64,000 bases of DNA from Selaginella moellendorffii. Its lineage: Eukaryota > Streptophyta > Lycopodiopsida > Selaginellales > Selaginellaceae. Location: positions 496,001 to 560,000 of the forward strand of contig NW_003314317.1 of the NCBI RefSeq assembly GCF_000143415.4, in the 5' to 3' direction. Shown in pieces: positions 10,768 to 21,411 of this stretch (position 1 is the stretch's first letter; each line of letters begins with the position of its first letter). The notes beneath the pieces were generated by a model that did no database searches, had not been told where the DNA came from, and worked only from the letters and a program-made list of their open reading frames with translations. A program made the translations under genes and the position numbers.

Positions 10768-13700
10768 TTAATTGAACTTTGCATAAGTACATAGAGTTCT
10801 GCCATGCAGAAATTCCTCCACTAGATCTCGCGCATTCGCTAGGTTCTCCTCCAGTTCCCATGTTGCTTCGCAGTGTGGAAATCCTTTCCACTTCACATGG
10901 AACTCTCTCACCTCGCGTCTTTGTCGCTTGCTCTTGCGTGCATTGAGGATGGCCTCGACTTCGTATTCCTCCTCCCCTTGGATAACCTCAGGTAAAGGTC
11001 TTACTTGGTCCTTGCGAAGCGGATCCTCAAAATACGGCTTGAGCAAGTTCACGTGGAACACGGGATGCATCTTCCCCATCTCTCGAGGAAGTCGGAGACA
11101 GTAAGCCACTTTACCGATTCGAGCCTCAATCTCGTAAGGCCCCGCGAACCTGCTTAAGGAACTCAAGATCAATTCATTTACAGGAATACATGCATTTAAC
11201 TTTGGGTCAACTTCCGGCTGATCCCACTTGGTAGCCTAAGGTTCTTGGTGTTCAGCCACACCTTCTCCTCAGCTTGGAACTCCACATCCCGACGCTTTTG
11301 GTTCATGTACTTAGTTTGCCTTTGTTGAGCCCGTTCCAAGGAATCCCTCACTAGATTCCAAATGTTGAGTCTTTCCGCCGTGAATGCCTCCACTGCGGGT
11401 AACTCTCCATGATACTCGGCCACGCTGAGTTCCACAGGACCTTCAATAGCTCGCCCATTGATGACTTCCCATGGACTCACCCCGATGCTCGAATGTGGTG
11501 AGTTGTTATAACACATTTCCGCAAGTCCCAAATGACTTACCCAATCGGTCTGGTCTCCTGAGACATAGCATCGCAAATAATCCTCCAGCTGCCTATTCAC
11601 CCTTTCCATTTGTCCGTCTGTCAAGAAGTGTTAGTGCCATCAACTTGACTTAATACCCCATACCTGTCTGTGGGTGATAGGCTGTGCTGAATTTCAACTT
11701 GGTGCGATACTGTTCTAGGAGTGTCCTCCAAAACCTACTGGTGAAGATCTTATCTCGATCTGAGATAATCTCTTCCGGCCTTCCCCGCACTCGAACCACT
11801 TGTTCAAAGAACAGCTTCGCCACACCTTCCGCATCCACTTCCGTTGTGGTGGGTATGAAATGTGCCATCTTCGAAAATCGATCCACCACCACGAATATCG
11901 CATCGAACCCCTCGCTTGGGGGTAGTCCCGTGATGAAGTCCATTGTAAGACATTTCCACGGACGATCTGGAATTGGGATGCTTTGCAACAAGCCCCCACT
12001 AGCCTTAGTCACGGCTTTGACCTGCTGACATGTTGGACATGTCTTTACATAGTCTTGGACGTCCTTAGCCATATCTGGCCAATGGTACTTCCTCTTGAGT
12101 AAGCCCATCGTCTTGGGCACTCCACCGTGTCCCGCAAGAGGTCCGTCATGACACTCTTCTAAGGCTACCTTCCTTAGTCCCCCTTCTGGAACATATACCC
12201 TCGTTTGCTTGTAATAAATGAGTCCGTTGCGTTTCGCATAGCCCGTTTTCTCTTCCGTTGGCAGCTCACCTCTCTGGTGAGCTTCCCGCGCCTCCAGATT
12301 CCTCAACAACACTTCTTGTGCTAGACCATCGTTCTCATATGCTGTCCGCACATCGTCCCAGAAGGTTGCTGTTGCGCTGGATATCGCCAACCTCAAGCTC
12401 GCTTTTCGACTTAGCGCATCTGCCACGATGTTGCTCTTCCCAGGCTTGTACAGAATCTCACAATCAAACTCGGCCAAGGCATTGGCCCACCGACCTTGTT
12501 TCCCTCTCAGGTCGGGTTGTGACAAGAAGTGTTTCGTTGCCACATTGTCCGTGTAAACCTTGAAGTGTCTCCCAAGGTAGTGTCGCCACTCCTTGAGCGC
12601 CTTGACCACTGCAAACAATTCCTTCTCGTGGGCAGGCCACTTCCGTTGAGCCTTGTCCAGCTTCTTCGAGAAGAACGCTACTGGATGGTTGTCTTGCTTC
12701 AAAACTGCGCCCAACGCAAAGTCTGAAGCATCCGTGTCTACCTCGAAGTCCTTACCAAAGTCCGGTAATGCCAACACGGGAGCCTTCCTCAATTTCCCTT
12801 TGAGGTGGACGAATGCCGCCTCGCATTTCGCTGTCCATACCATCTTCCCTTTTCCTGTTTGGTCCGTTAAGGGCAGGGCTACTCTTGAATAGTGTCTGAT
12901 AAACTTTCGATAGTAGTTGCATAGCCCCAAGAATGCCCTCAACTCATGTACATTCGATGGTCTCTCCCATTCCTGGATCACTTGGACTTTTTCCGGGTCC
13001 ACCTTGAGCCCGTCCTGGCCCACCACATGCCCGAGAAACTTTACCTCTTGTTGAGCAAAGTCACATTTGCTCTCTTTAGCATACAGTTTGTGTTCCCTTA
13101 GTTTTTCAAACACCTTCGCCAAGTGTTCGGCATGCTCCTCTAGCGTCTCGCTATAGATCAGGATGTCGTCAATATAGACGACCACAAAGTGATCCAGATA
13201 GGGTACAAAGATGTGGTTCATCAACGCCGAAAACGTTGCCGGTGCATTGCACAGCCCAAAGGGCATCACCAGAAACTCAAAGCTCCCATACCTCGTTCGA
13301 CAGGTTGTCTTCTCGACATCTTCCTCAGCTACCCTGATCTGGTAGTATCCTGACCTTAGGTCAATCCTCAAGAAGTATTTTGCCTTTCCCAACCTATCGA
13401 ACAGGTCCTCAATCCTTGGCAAAGGGTACTTGTTCTTCTTGGTATACTTGTTGAGCAACCGGTAATCTATGCACATGCGCATAGATCCATCTTTCTTTTT
13501 CACAAATAATACCGGCGCCCCATACGGCGACTTGCTCAACCTAACATACCCTTTGTCCACCAACTCCTCTAGTTGGCACTTGAGCTCCTTGAGTTCTTTT
13601 TCGTTCAAACGATAGGGTGGACGAACCACCGCCTCAGCACCCTCGACCAGCTCAATCTTATGTTCTATCGGTCGTGCGGGGGGCAACCCCGCCGGTAGCT

Positions 13701-15456
13701 CCTCCGGCATGGTATCCTGGAATTGGTCCAGTACCCGCTGGATCACTAAAGGTACTTCTTCCGTTCTTGTCTTTTTGTCACTCTTCACCGAGAGTAAGCA
13801 CAAAAAGGCTGCCTTAGTTCCTTTAGTGAGTTGTCCTCTCGTGGACACCAAGTTTAAGCATGACTCTTTGGCCTTGCTTTGCCCTACCATTAGATCCTGG
13901 GCCTCCACCCTAGATCTTCTTCCTTGGGCATTCGCCAATACCACAAGGTTCCTACCTTGTCCATGCAGGGCTACCACGAACCAATTAAACCAATCCATTC
14001 CGAAGATCACGTCAAATCCCGCCATGTCCAAGACGGTGAAATCCATGTCTACTTTCCATGTCCCTACTTCGACTCTCGCTTGTCGAAGTACCTCATCGGT
14101 GCTTTGGCTACCTTGAACAAACTCTATAGTCCTTGGTTCGCCTAGCCGCTGCACCGTTAGTCCGGCTTGCCGGACTATGTCTGCAGCCACAAAATTATCC
14201 GAAGCACCCGTGTCAATAAGGATCTTAACAAAGCTACCTCCGAGCTTCCCTCGGAGGGCTAGTAGATGTCGCGAACGACTCTCTACCAAAGTTGCTCGTG
14301 TAATGAGTAACTTTGAGTTAGGGACTGGATCACATACCTCAGTTTGGACTTCACCCGACTTGATGGCCATATTGGCTCTAGCCTTCTTCGGGTAGGGACA
14401 TTCCCTCGAGAAGTGTCCCGCTTCGCCGCAGTTGTAGCATACGTTGTTTCCCACGCTGCTATACGACTTAACCTTCTTATCCGTGGGTTTGTCTTTTTTC
14501 GCTTGACTCCCCCACGTACTCGCTCGCTGGCCACCGGATTTGCCTTTCCGGAACCCCGATGACTCATTCTTAGAGAAACTCTTCTTGAATTTCCCCTTGC
14601 TATACATTCCCCTTGGTTTGGCCCCTTTGCTAAATGTGGATCCCGACCCCGTCGTGTTCCCCTTTCGCAGGTTATCGTTGAAATGCACCTTGATGGCCGC
14701 ATCCAACGCTTCCTTGTAGTTGGTCGGGTTCCACCGCATCACCTCACCGCGAGCCCAGGTTTGCAAACCTGATATGAAGGCATGGAACGCATCCATATCC
14801 CCCATGTCCGTGACAAGTATCCTCTTTGCCATGAACCCATTCACATATTCCTGGATGGTTCCAGTCTGCTTCAGCCTACTCAGCTCATCTCTCAGATGCA
14901 GAGTGGCATTCGGAGGAACGTATGTTGCGCGGATCTTCGCCTTCATCATGTCCCAAGTGGCCACTGGTCCTTCGTTGGCCTCCGTCGTTCTCCACCAAGA
15001 CTTGGCATTATCTGCCAAGTATGGTTTTGCACATGGGACCTTCTCCGAGCTCGGTAATCGCAACGCTCGGAAGTAGTCCTCCATATCGTAAAACCAATCC
15101 TCCACCACTTTATAGTCGTTCACTCCCTTGAAGACCGGTGGGGGCTTTGGTTTGTACTTGGGAACTGCTTGAGGGACTGATTCCACTTCGGTTTGTTCGA
15201 CCTTGTCTGGTTTTGCCTCAGTCCCTGCCGAAGGGTCCGCACCTTCTGCGCTGCTAGCATCCGCAGTCTTTCGCTTTTTCTTCCGCTTCTCGTCACGCTT
15301 TAGCTTGCGTACGAGAGTTTCCAGCAGGGCATTGGTTTGTGCCAACTGTCCTTCTAGCACGTCCAATCGAGCCTTGGACGACCGAACCTCGCCACCGGAC
15401 TCCTGTTTGGAAGTTTCCTCACTAGAGTCCTCCTCATGCAAGGATTCCTCATCCAT
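10768..15456 (-). CDS. gag-pol: chromovirus gag-pol polyprotein with C-terminal chromodomain
   Basis: An open frame of 1268 codons runs from the ATG at 15456 to 11650. In order it holds an acidic/Lys-rich N-terminus, a retrotransposon gag domain (about 100-250), a CCHC zinc knuckle [14 protein letters not shown] (about 340), an aspartic protease active site IDTGASDNF (about 417), reverse transcriptase with [11 protein letters not shown] (about 760), RNase H with [10 protein letters not shown] (about 909), an integrase HHCC finger (about 1109-1145) and the integrase core with DFITGLPP and ISDRDKIF. The frame stops after HPQTGMGY, in mid-integrase. Removing a 46-bp GT..AG segment (11618-11663) restores [12 protein letters not shown]. 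The protein then continues to 11196, where a second insertion shifts the frame. The last part (11172-10768) holds [12 protein letters not shown] and a chromodomain ([18 protein letters not shown]). It copies and integrates the element. As it stands, the DNA does not encode one uninterrupted polyprotein. Confidence 0.92.
11618..11663 (-). other. 46-bp intron-like interruption in the integrase frame
   Basis: On the minus strand it begins GTATGGGG, contains CACTAAC (a CTAAC branch-site match) 17 bases before the end, and ends CTTGACAG. Excision joins ACA-G to AC-GGA and rebuilds the conserved [12 protein letters not shown] integrase motif exactly. Its size fits the very short introns of the genes in this window. 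Confidence 0.6.
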
Positions 15457-15581
15457 AGCCTCTTGTTCAACTGGAGGCTCCAGCTCCGGCGGATGTTCCG
15501 TCTCCGCCTGGGTTCACTTACGCCCTGCCCTTGCCATCTCCCAGCAATCCGCCTCTATCCTTCGCTAGAACTGAGATAAAG

Positions 15582-15593
15582 GCTCCGATACCA
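15582..15593 (-). promoter_or_regulatory. primer binding site of the chromovirus
   Basis: In element orientation TGGTATCGGAGC starts three bases after the 5' LTR. It differs by one base from the initiator tRNA-Met site TGGTATCAGAGC. Confidence 0.85.
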
Positions 15594-15596
15594 AAT

Positions 15597-16749
15597 TGTA
15601 AGCCACAAATTTTTCCTTTCCAATTTGCTAGCTCACCTCGTCTATCCGTCCGACACTGCCTTGGCTTTTGCTAGGTTCCCTCGCCAAGGTTCTCGCCTAT
15701 GGTACCAGCTCCTACTTGGTCCTACTTGCTTTCAGCTATTCACTGCACGAGCAATGGAGCGTTAGCCACCATCCACGGATTCCCAATCCCCCTCCCCGGG
15801 TTAGACTGAACTTAAGGTTCGGCTACACTCCCCGCAAGCACAAGCAACCAAGCACACCAAGCTTCCAGGTTCCTAACTTCCCTTGGTACCACAAGACTTG
15901 ATCATGGGACCCTCTAAATCCCAAGTCTTGAGTGCAACACTTGCTTCGGGACGCCAGGGCGAAACACCGTGGCCTAGCGGCCCGGTATGGGTACCTTTAC
16001 CCCCCCACTTCCATCCCGAAGGAAGGCCCAAGCCCCTAGGAAGGGCGAGGACCAATGAGCCGCATAGTACTCAAGTGGGGCACCACTCCACATGAGCCAG
16101 GAGCACTGCAATCGGTTTCCCTTTCGGGAGTGGGAGCTGCTCTTGAGCACTTCCTTGGATGGCCCCTCCGGCACCAACCAAGTCCATGCTCACTCCCACC
16201 CAAGGCCCCTCGGTCCCAGTCCCAACCTCAAGTCAGTTTGGGAGCTCCACTGGAGAGTCCCTTCTAAACTGGTTCCTGGACCTCACTATCCCCACTATAC
16301 TTTTGGAACCCCTTGCAGCTCCCCCCCCCCCCCCCCTGGAAGATGCACGCTTTGGGCTTTCACCCCTTGACCCGTATTAGTATTTGGACTTAGTCTCTGG
16401 CTTGATCTCGGACCCGATTTCGGATCCGACTTCGGATTCGGTTTCGGACTCGATCTCGGACTCGATTTCGGACCCGATCTCGGACCCGACCTTGGACTCG
16501 ACCTCGGACTCGGTCTCGGACCCGATTTCGGATCTCGGACTCCGTCTCGAACTCGGTCTTGAACTCGGACTCGAACTCGGTCCCCGAGTCGGTCTCGGAC
16601 TCGATTCCGGACTCGATCTCGAACTCGGTCCTAGAGTCGGTCTTGGACTCGATCTTCGACTTGGTCCCATCCGATGAACTCTTTGTCATTTTGGTCATGC
16701 TTTCGGGGTTCCTTTAGCCTACGACACCTCGGCGAGTTGGTTCCTTACA
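15597..16749 (-). repeat. 5' LTR of the chromovirus (right copy)
   Basis: 1153 bp, TG..CA, paired with 9204-10364. It ends at 16749 against the duplicated ACACA. Confidence 0.92.
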
Positions 16750-16754
16750 ACACA

Positions 16755-19700
16755 GAGATGAAAACGATGATCCGAATGGGTACACGTTTGGTGCAAGGGG
16801 TTCACATTCGTTCCTTGGGTATGGTTTTTGTTACCTTGTCGTACCTTATGATGTGAGCTTGCTCTTGGGCTCATAGGATGGATTTGAGATGCTCCGTTAA
16901 CATGAGTTTACGCTTGGGCTCGTGTGTGAGGCACATTAGCAACTCAAGGTTACACTTTGAGTTGGCGGGATTAATATTAGCCTATCGGTGGTTCCATGAG
17001 TTGTTCCATGTACCGTGAGTGAAAGCAAACCTTCCCTGGGTTTGCTATGAGTGGCAAATAAGCTGGTCCGTAGCTGTTTAGCACGGCACTAGTGGATCCT
17101 TCCTAGGCATGGTTACAAGTGGATCAGTCAAGACTGTAGGGATTAGTCTATTGGTTCAAGTAATCATTGCCGTGCTCTCTCATAAACTTTTCTTGGATTG
17201 GACTGAAGGTAGTGCGAAAGCAAGCTTGAGGTGTAGTCAAAAGATAAGACCGAAAAGAGAGTTGTCGGGGACGGAGGATCAAACACGTAAATCATCTTCT
17301 CTTTTAGAGAGATGGTTTGCAACGAGGGGTGACTCATTGCTCATGTTCATATCATGCAATCAAGAGTCCCTACCTTGATGCATCTTGGAGATGATGGTCT
17401 TACAAATAGTGAGTTATGGGATGGATAGCGGTGAAGCGCTAAACCATTTTGTCTAGGCTTGCTATAGGAAGACTTGGGTTGCAATGCTCAATTCTTCTCC
17501 GAGGAACCTTGCTATTGCTCCTTGAGTAGCTTGGTGTTGGATTAGTTTTGAGTTTGGTCAAAAAGAGAGTGGCATGAGCTTGTCCGTGTTGTGAACAAAA
17601 GTTAGTGATGTTGGGTGTTATAAGTCTCTATCGGTGGAGTGTGGCATTTATGTTGCATTTTGTCAAATTGAGTTGGCACTTGATACTCACATAAACCTTT
17701 GAAATAATGACATTGGCATTGCTCGTGGTGTTGCTCAATTGATGATCAAGTCATTGTGATACTTATATTATATCCATGTGATAATGAGCAATGTGTTTAC
17801 GAAGTTGCTTGGTTAAACGATGATCAACCCCAAAGTGGTTGATGGTGAAGCTAGTCTACTTGCACGAAGTAGCATTGTAGTAGCTTTGACTGGATTCTCG
17901 ATGGTGGTCCATTATGCTAAATTTAAGTTGGTTCCTTGTTTCCTTGAGGGTTTGCCCATAAAGTGTTGGAAAGGGTTGTAGCATTCATTTGCTATAGCTC
18001 ATTAGTTGATCTGTTAACACTTGGAGTAGATTGTTGGATAGAGAAGGTGTGAGGTTGAAGCATTGACATTACTAACACTTGTGTTAGTAGAAGTGGCATA
18101 ATTATTTCAAGTGATGAGGAGTTTTCCTTAGAGCTTGATTTTCCATGTCATTTTTCTTGTTCGTGTTTTTGGCTTCACATTGGATCTTGAAAGTGGTTGA
18201 AGAAGAGTGTTAGTGCAATATGGATATCCGAAGATGTGGTCTTCGTGATCAAGCCTTGGGTGTTCATTTTGCATCTTTACGGATATCAGTATTGGATATC
18301 GGAAGTATGGGCAAAAAGATGTTCGAGGCTTAAGCATACTATAGGTCATGAAAATTTGTGTTGAGGTGAACCTATGTGAAGTTGTAAGTAGGAGGAAGTT
18401 GGTTGAGTTTTGAAAATTTGCATTTCTAGGCTGAGAGTCATTCTTTCTCTAGGATTGGAAGATTTTCCACAAATTTTCTTAGACTTTTCCAATGGTTGAT
18501 CTGTTGGTCACTTTGCTCGAAAACCATTCCGTTTTCGTAAGCCAGTACAAACTAGTGAAGGGGTTGGAGTTAACTTCGGTTGGCTTACACCTTAGTAGGT
18601 AGTTTGTATGATGCAGCCCAAAAGGGATGCTAACTTTTGGGGCTAAGGCAATTGAGTTGGATAGAGTCTAGAGTTAGTGTAGAAAAGTGGCCGTTGCACT
18701 TTTCTAGAAAGGTGACCTTTGTGCTTTTCTTTTGTAGCATTATGCTTGGTGGCAGGTTGCACTTTGCATTTCGTTAGACTCTATGAGAGTAGTGAGCTCT
18801 CACTGATCTTGACTTGGTCTTGGTAGCCTTGCGCCTTGGCTAAGGATGGTGATGTTCAACTTAGTTGTTTGAGTTTGAGATGTTAGTACCCATACTATAG
18901 TTTTGTCTATGAGGAGGTTGTGTACCAATATAGATCCATCTCATGGTTTTCACTTTAGTTTCAGCTGAGTGTTGATCATGCATAGCTAGCCTCTTCAAGG
19001 CATGCTCAGAGCTAGTGGCTAAATGCATTAGTGAGCTTATTGTAGTTGAGTTAGATTCGAGTGGTCATTTAGTTTGTGCTTGTCAATGAACTTTTATCTC
19101 ATACCGAAGGTATCACGTTCATGTTGGACAAGTGTATGACTAAATGACAAGAGTTTAGTGTTTGGGTCTTGTGAAGGCAAGTTGAAGGGTGATTGTTGGT
19201 TGCTTTGCGACTAATGATTGCTTGAAGATTTCGTCGAGGACTATTTGACACTTGCTTCGCTCGATGAAAATTTAGCAGTGATGGGTTTACTTTACCGGAT
19301 GGTGTTGCGGAGGATCGTGTTGTTAGACTTACATGGGTTTTCCATGTTGGCATGTCAACTCTACTTCTGTCGATGTCATTTGGTTGCATTTAGTCCGTGG
19401 TGTTGGATTTCATTGAGTCTTGGATGTGGTGATTCACTCCTTGAGAAAGTGTTATCTATACCTGAGTAATGTTGAAGGATTGATCTTGGATACTAACTAA
19501 AGTATCTTCGACTTTGGTTAGCTTGGTTGCTAGAGAGTTTTGAGTGGTGATACACTCGTGCTTTCTTCTGGCTTTGTTCTAGTGTTGATGGCATTGAAGT
19601 GATGCCTTGTCGTTAACATTGTTGATGTTAAGATTTTAGTGAAATGAGATGTCTCTCTGCAAGATTGATGTCAAGTTTCATTAGTCTTGATGAAGATAGT

Positions 19701-20265
19701 GTTCATGATTTGGCAATGGCTTTGTGTTATTGGCATTCGTGCATTTGCTAGTTAGCAACTATGTTGACGTTCAAATGATCTAAGTGACAAGTTTGAGTTA
19801 GTTGTGTTCTAGACAAAGTTGTTTAGTAAAGGTTGAGCTTTGAGCTTTTCTTTGAAAAGTGATTTAGTCATGGACTATGCTAACTCTATAAGTGGAAGAG
19901 TTAGTGATCGATGTTTGAATGTTTGAATCCTTATTGGATTTGAATTGGAATATATTGATCATTGATGATTCTTTTTGTGCTTGTTATGAAGTGACTTACG
20001 TCTTTCTATAGATGGATTCATGGAGGATCGTTTGGTGATCACTTGTCAAGCATAGCTTTGTTATGTTTAGCTTTTGGATTGATGCAGACATGCTCTTCAT
20101 TAGCTTGGCATTATGAAGCTTAGCTTATGGATGTGTTGAGGAGGATATTGTGGGTTGTACCATAATTTCTTCTTTAGCATTGAAGTTAGTTCATGCGAGA
20201 CTTGTGATCATTGTTAGGAAAGACTTGGCTATAAGCTTCTTCGAGCTTGTGGTTCTTTGAGTTTT
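16755..20265 (+). mobile_element. internal non-coding region of element 1, middle part
   Basis: Continues directly from 9203 once the chromovirus is removed, and is collinear with 21484-24610 of element 2. The longest ORFs are under 100 codons, differ between the two copies and have no domain signature. I therefore call it non-coding. Confidence 0.8.
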
Positions 20266-21411
20266 TGTCGCGAATGTGACTTCGGGTATCGAAAGATACT
20301 TGTCGACCGGTCCTTACGGACACTCTTTCCTTACTGCCACGGTGGCAGGAGGTCGGTATTGCTGGACCCTTTATCAGTCCCTCTTGTGCTAGTGGAGTTA
20401 ACTGGGCATTTCGAGTGTACTTAGACCGGACGAGCATAAGGACGGAATTCCTACGTGTTATTAGCTAAGCATACTTAGCCCGGTAAGGAGTTCCCGTCTC
20501 GTTATGTCTTGCACTGGCTAGTGACAAGAACCCTCGCGTATTGAGATTGGTCCCTCAATATCGCTACATGATAGCTTACCGTGTCTGCCAAACACCCTCG
20601 CTATCATGCCCTTTGTGTTAGTCTCATTTCGGTCCCAAATGCTATTTATGGAAAGTGTCCAGATTTGCTCATTTGGCATATCTACGGAATGTAGAGATCG
20701 GTCTGAACACAATGGTGTTCGTCCCATGTCCAAATTCACAATCTAGAGACATTCCATATTTAGTAAGTTTCGAGCTTGTCCCAGAGACTAACTCCTGGTA
20801 CTAAGGGAGGCTTGGGGTGAAAGCCCAAAGCGTGTGTTCCTCAAGGGGGGGGGGCTGTGGGGGGTTCCAAATGTATAGTAGGGATAGTGGGTAGGTCGGG
20901 CATGGCCGACCAACCTGAGGCATAGTCTAGCTCCCGCTTGCGTGCCTGTCCTTGTTCTGCGTCCGGCTTGGGTCTAAGCCCAAGTTCCATTCCATGCTAA
21001 TTGGTGGAGTACCCATATCCTCGCGTTAGGCCACCGGTATGCCGAAATAGCGCCAGACTCCATTTGGCTCCGTTTTGTGTGCTGGTCCTGGCATTGGGAT
21101 GCTGGTTGCTCCAGGACTGTTCCAAGTCGCTCCGGGCTCCTGTCCCTTTGCTCCTTGGGCTTTATGCTCGGGAGTTGCTCCGTGGAACGGTTCCGTCACT
21201 CCTTGGCTTCGTGCTTGGGAGTTTGGCACCGTTCCTTCGTTCAGTGGCCCAAGGCCCTGAACTTCGGGTTCCTATGGACACGTGGCATGGACACGTGGCA
21301 TGTGACACGTGGCATCTGTCACGTGGCACAAAGAGGGTTTAGGTTCCGCTTCGTGGTGTTATCCTATGGTAAATCACCATAGGATAAAGGGTCAAAACCA
21401 CGTGCGCTACA
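20266..21411 (+). repeat. 5' LTR of element 2 (LTR-B)
   Basis: 1146 bp, TGTCGCGAATGTG...GCGCTACA. Near its end lie four ACACGTGGCA-type units (21277-21329). A perfect 11-bp hairpin follows, TATCCTATGGT/ACCATAGGATA with a 5-base loop (21360-21386). Confidence 0.9.

Larger units (their letters stand above)
9204..16749 (-). mobile_element. chromodomain Ty3/gypsy retrotransposon (chromovirus), nearly complete
   Basis: A 7.5-kb element on the minus strand. Its 5' LTR is 15597-16749 and its 3' LTR is 9204-10364; both begin TGTAAGG and end CTTACA in element orientation. The target duplication is ACGCA (9199-9203) and ACACA (16750-16754). The unoccupied target GCATACGCAGAGATG survives in element 2 at 21475-21489. 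The internal region has a primer site at 15582-15593 and one long gag-pol frame followed by a chromodomain. The two LTRs look almost identical by eye, so this is a younger insertion. Two interruptions near 11618-11663 and 11163-11215 break the pol frame. Confidence 0.93.

Noticed and set aside
21001-21342. 113-122 codon ORFs recurring at 8734, 21001, 25310 and 27856
   Set aside because: They lie inside the LTR of the non-coding element, change frame ends between copies and show no protein features. Repetition comes from the LTR, not from a gene family.
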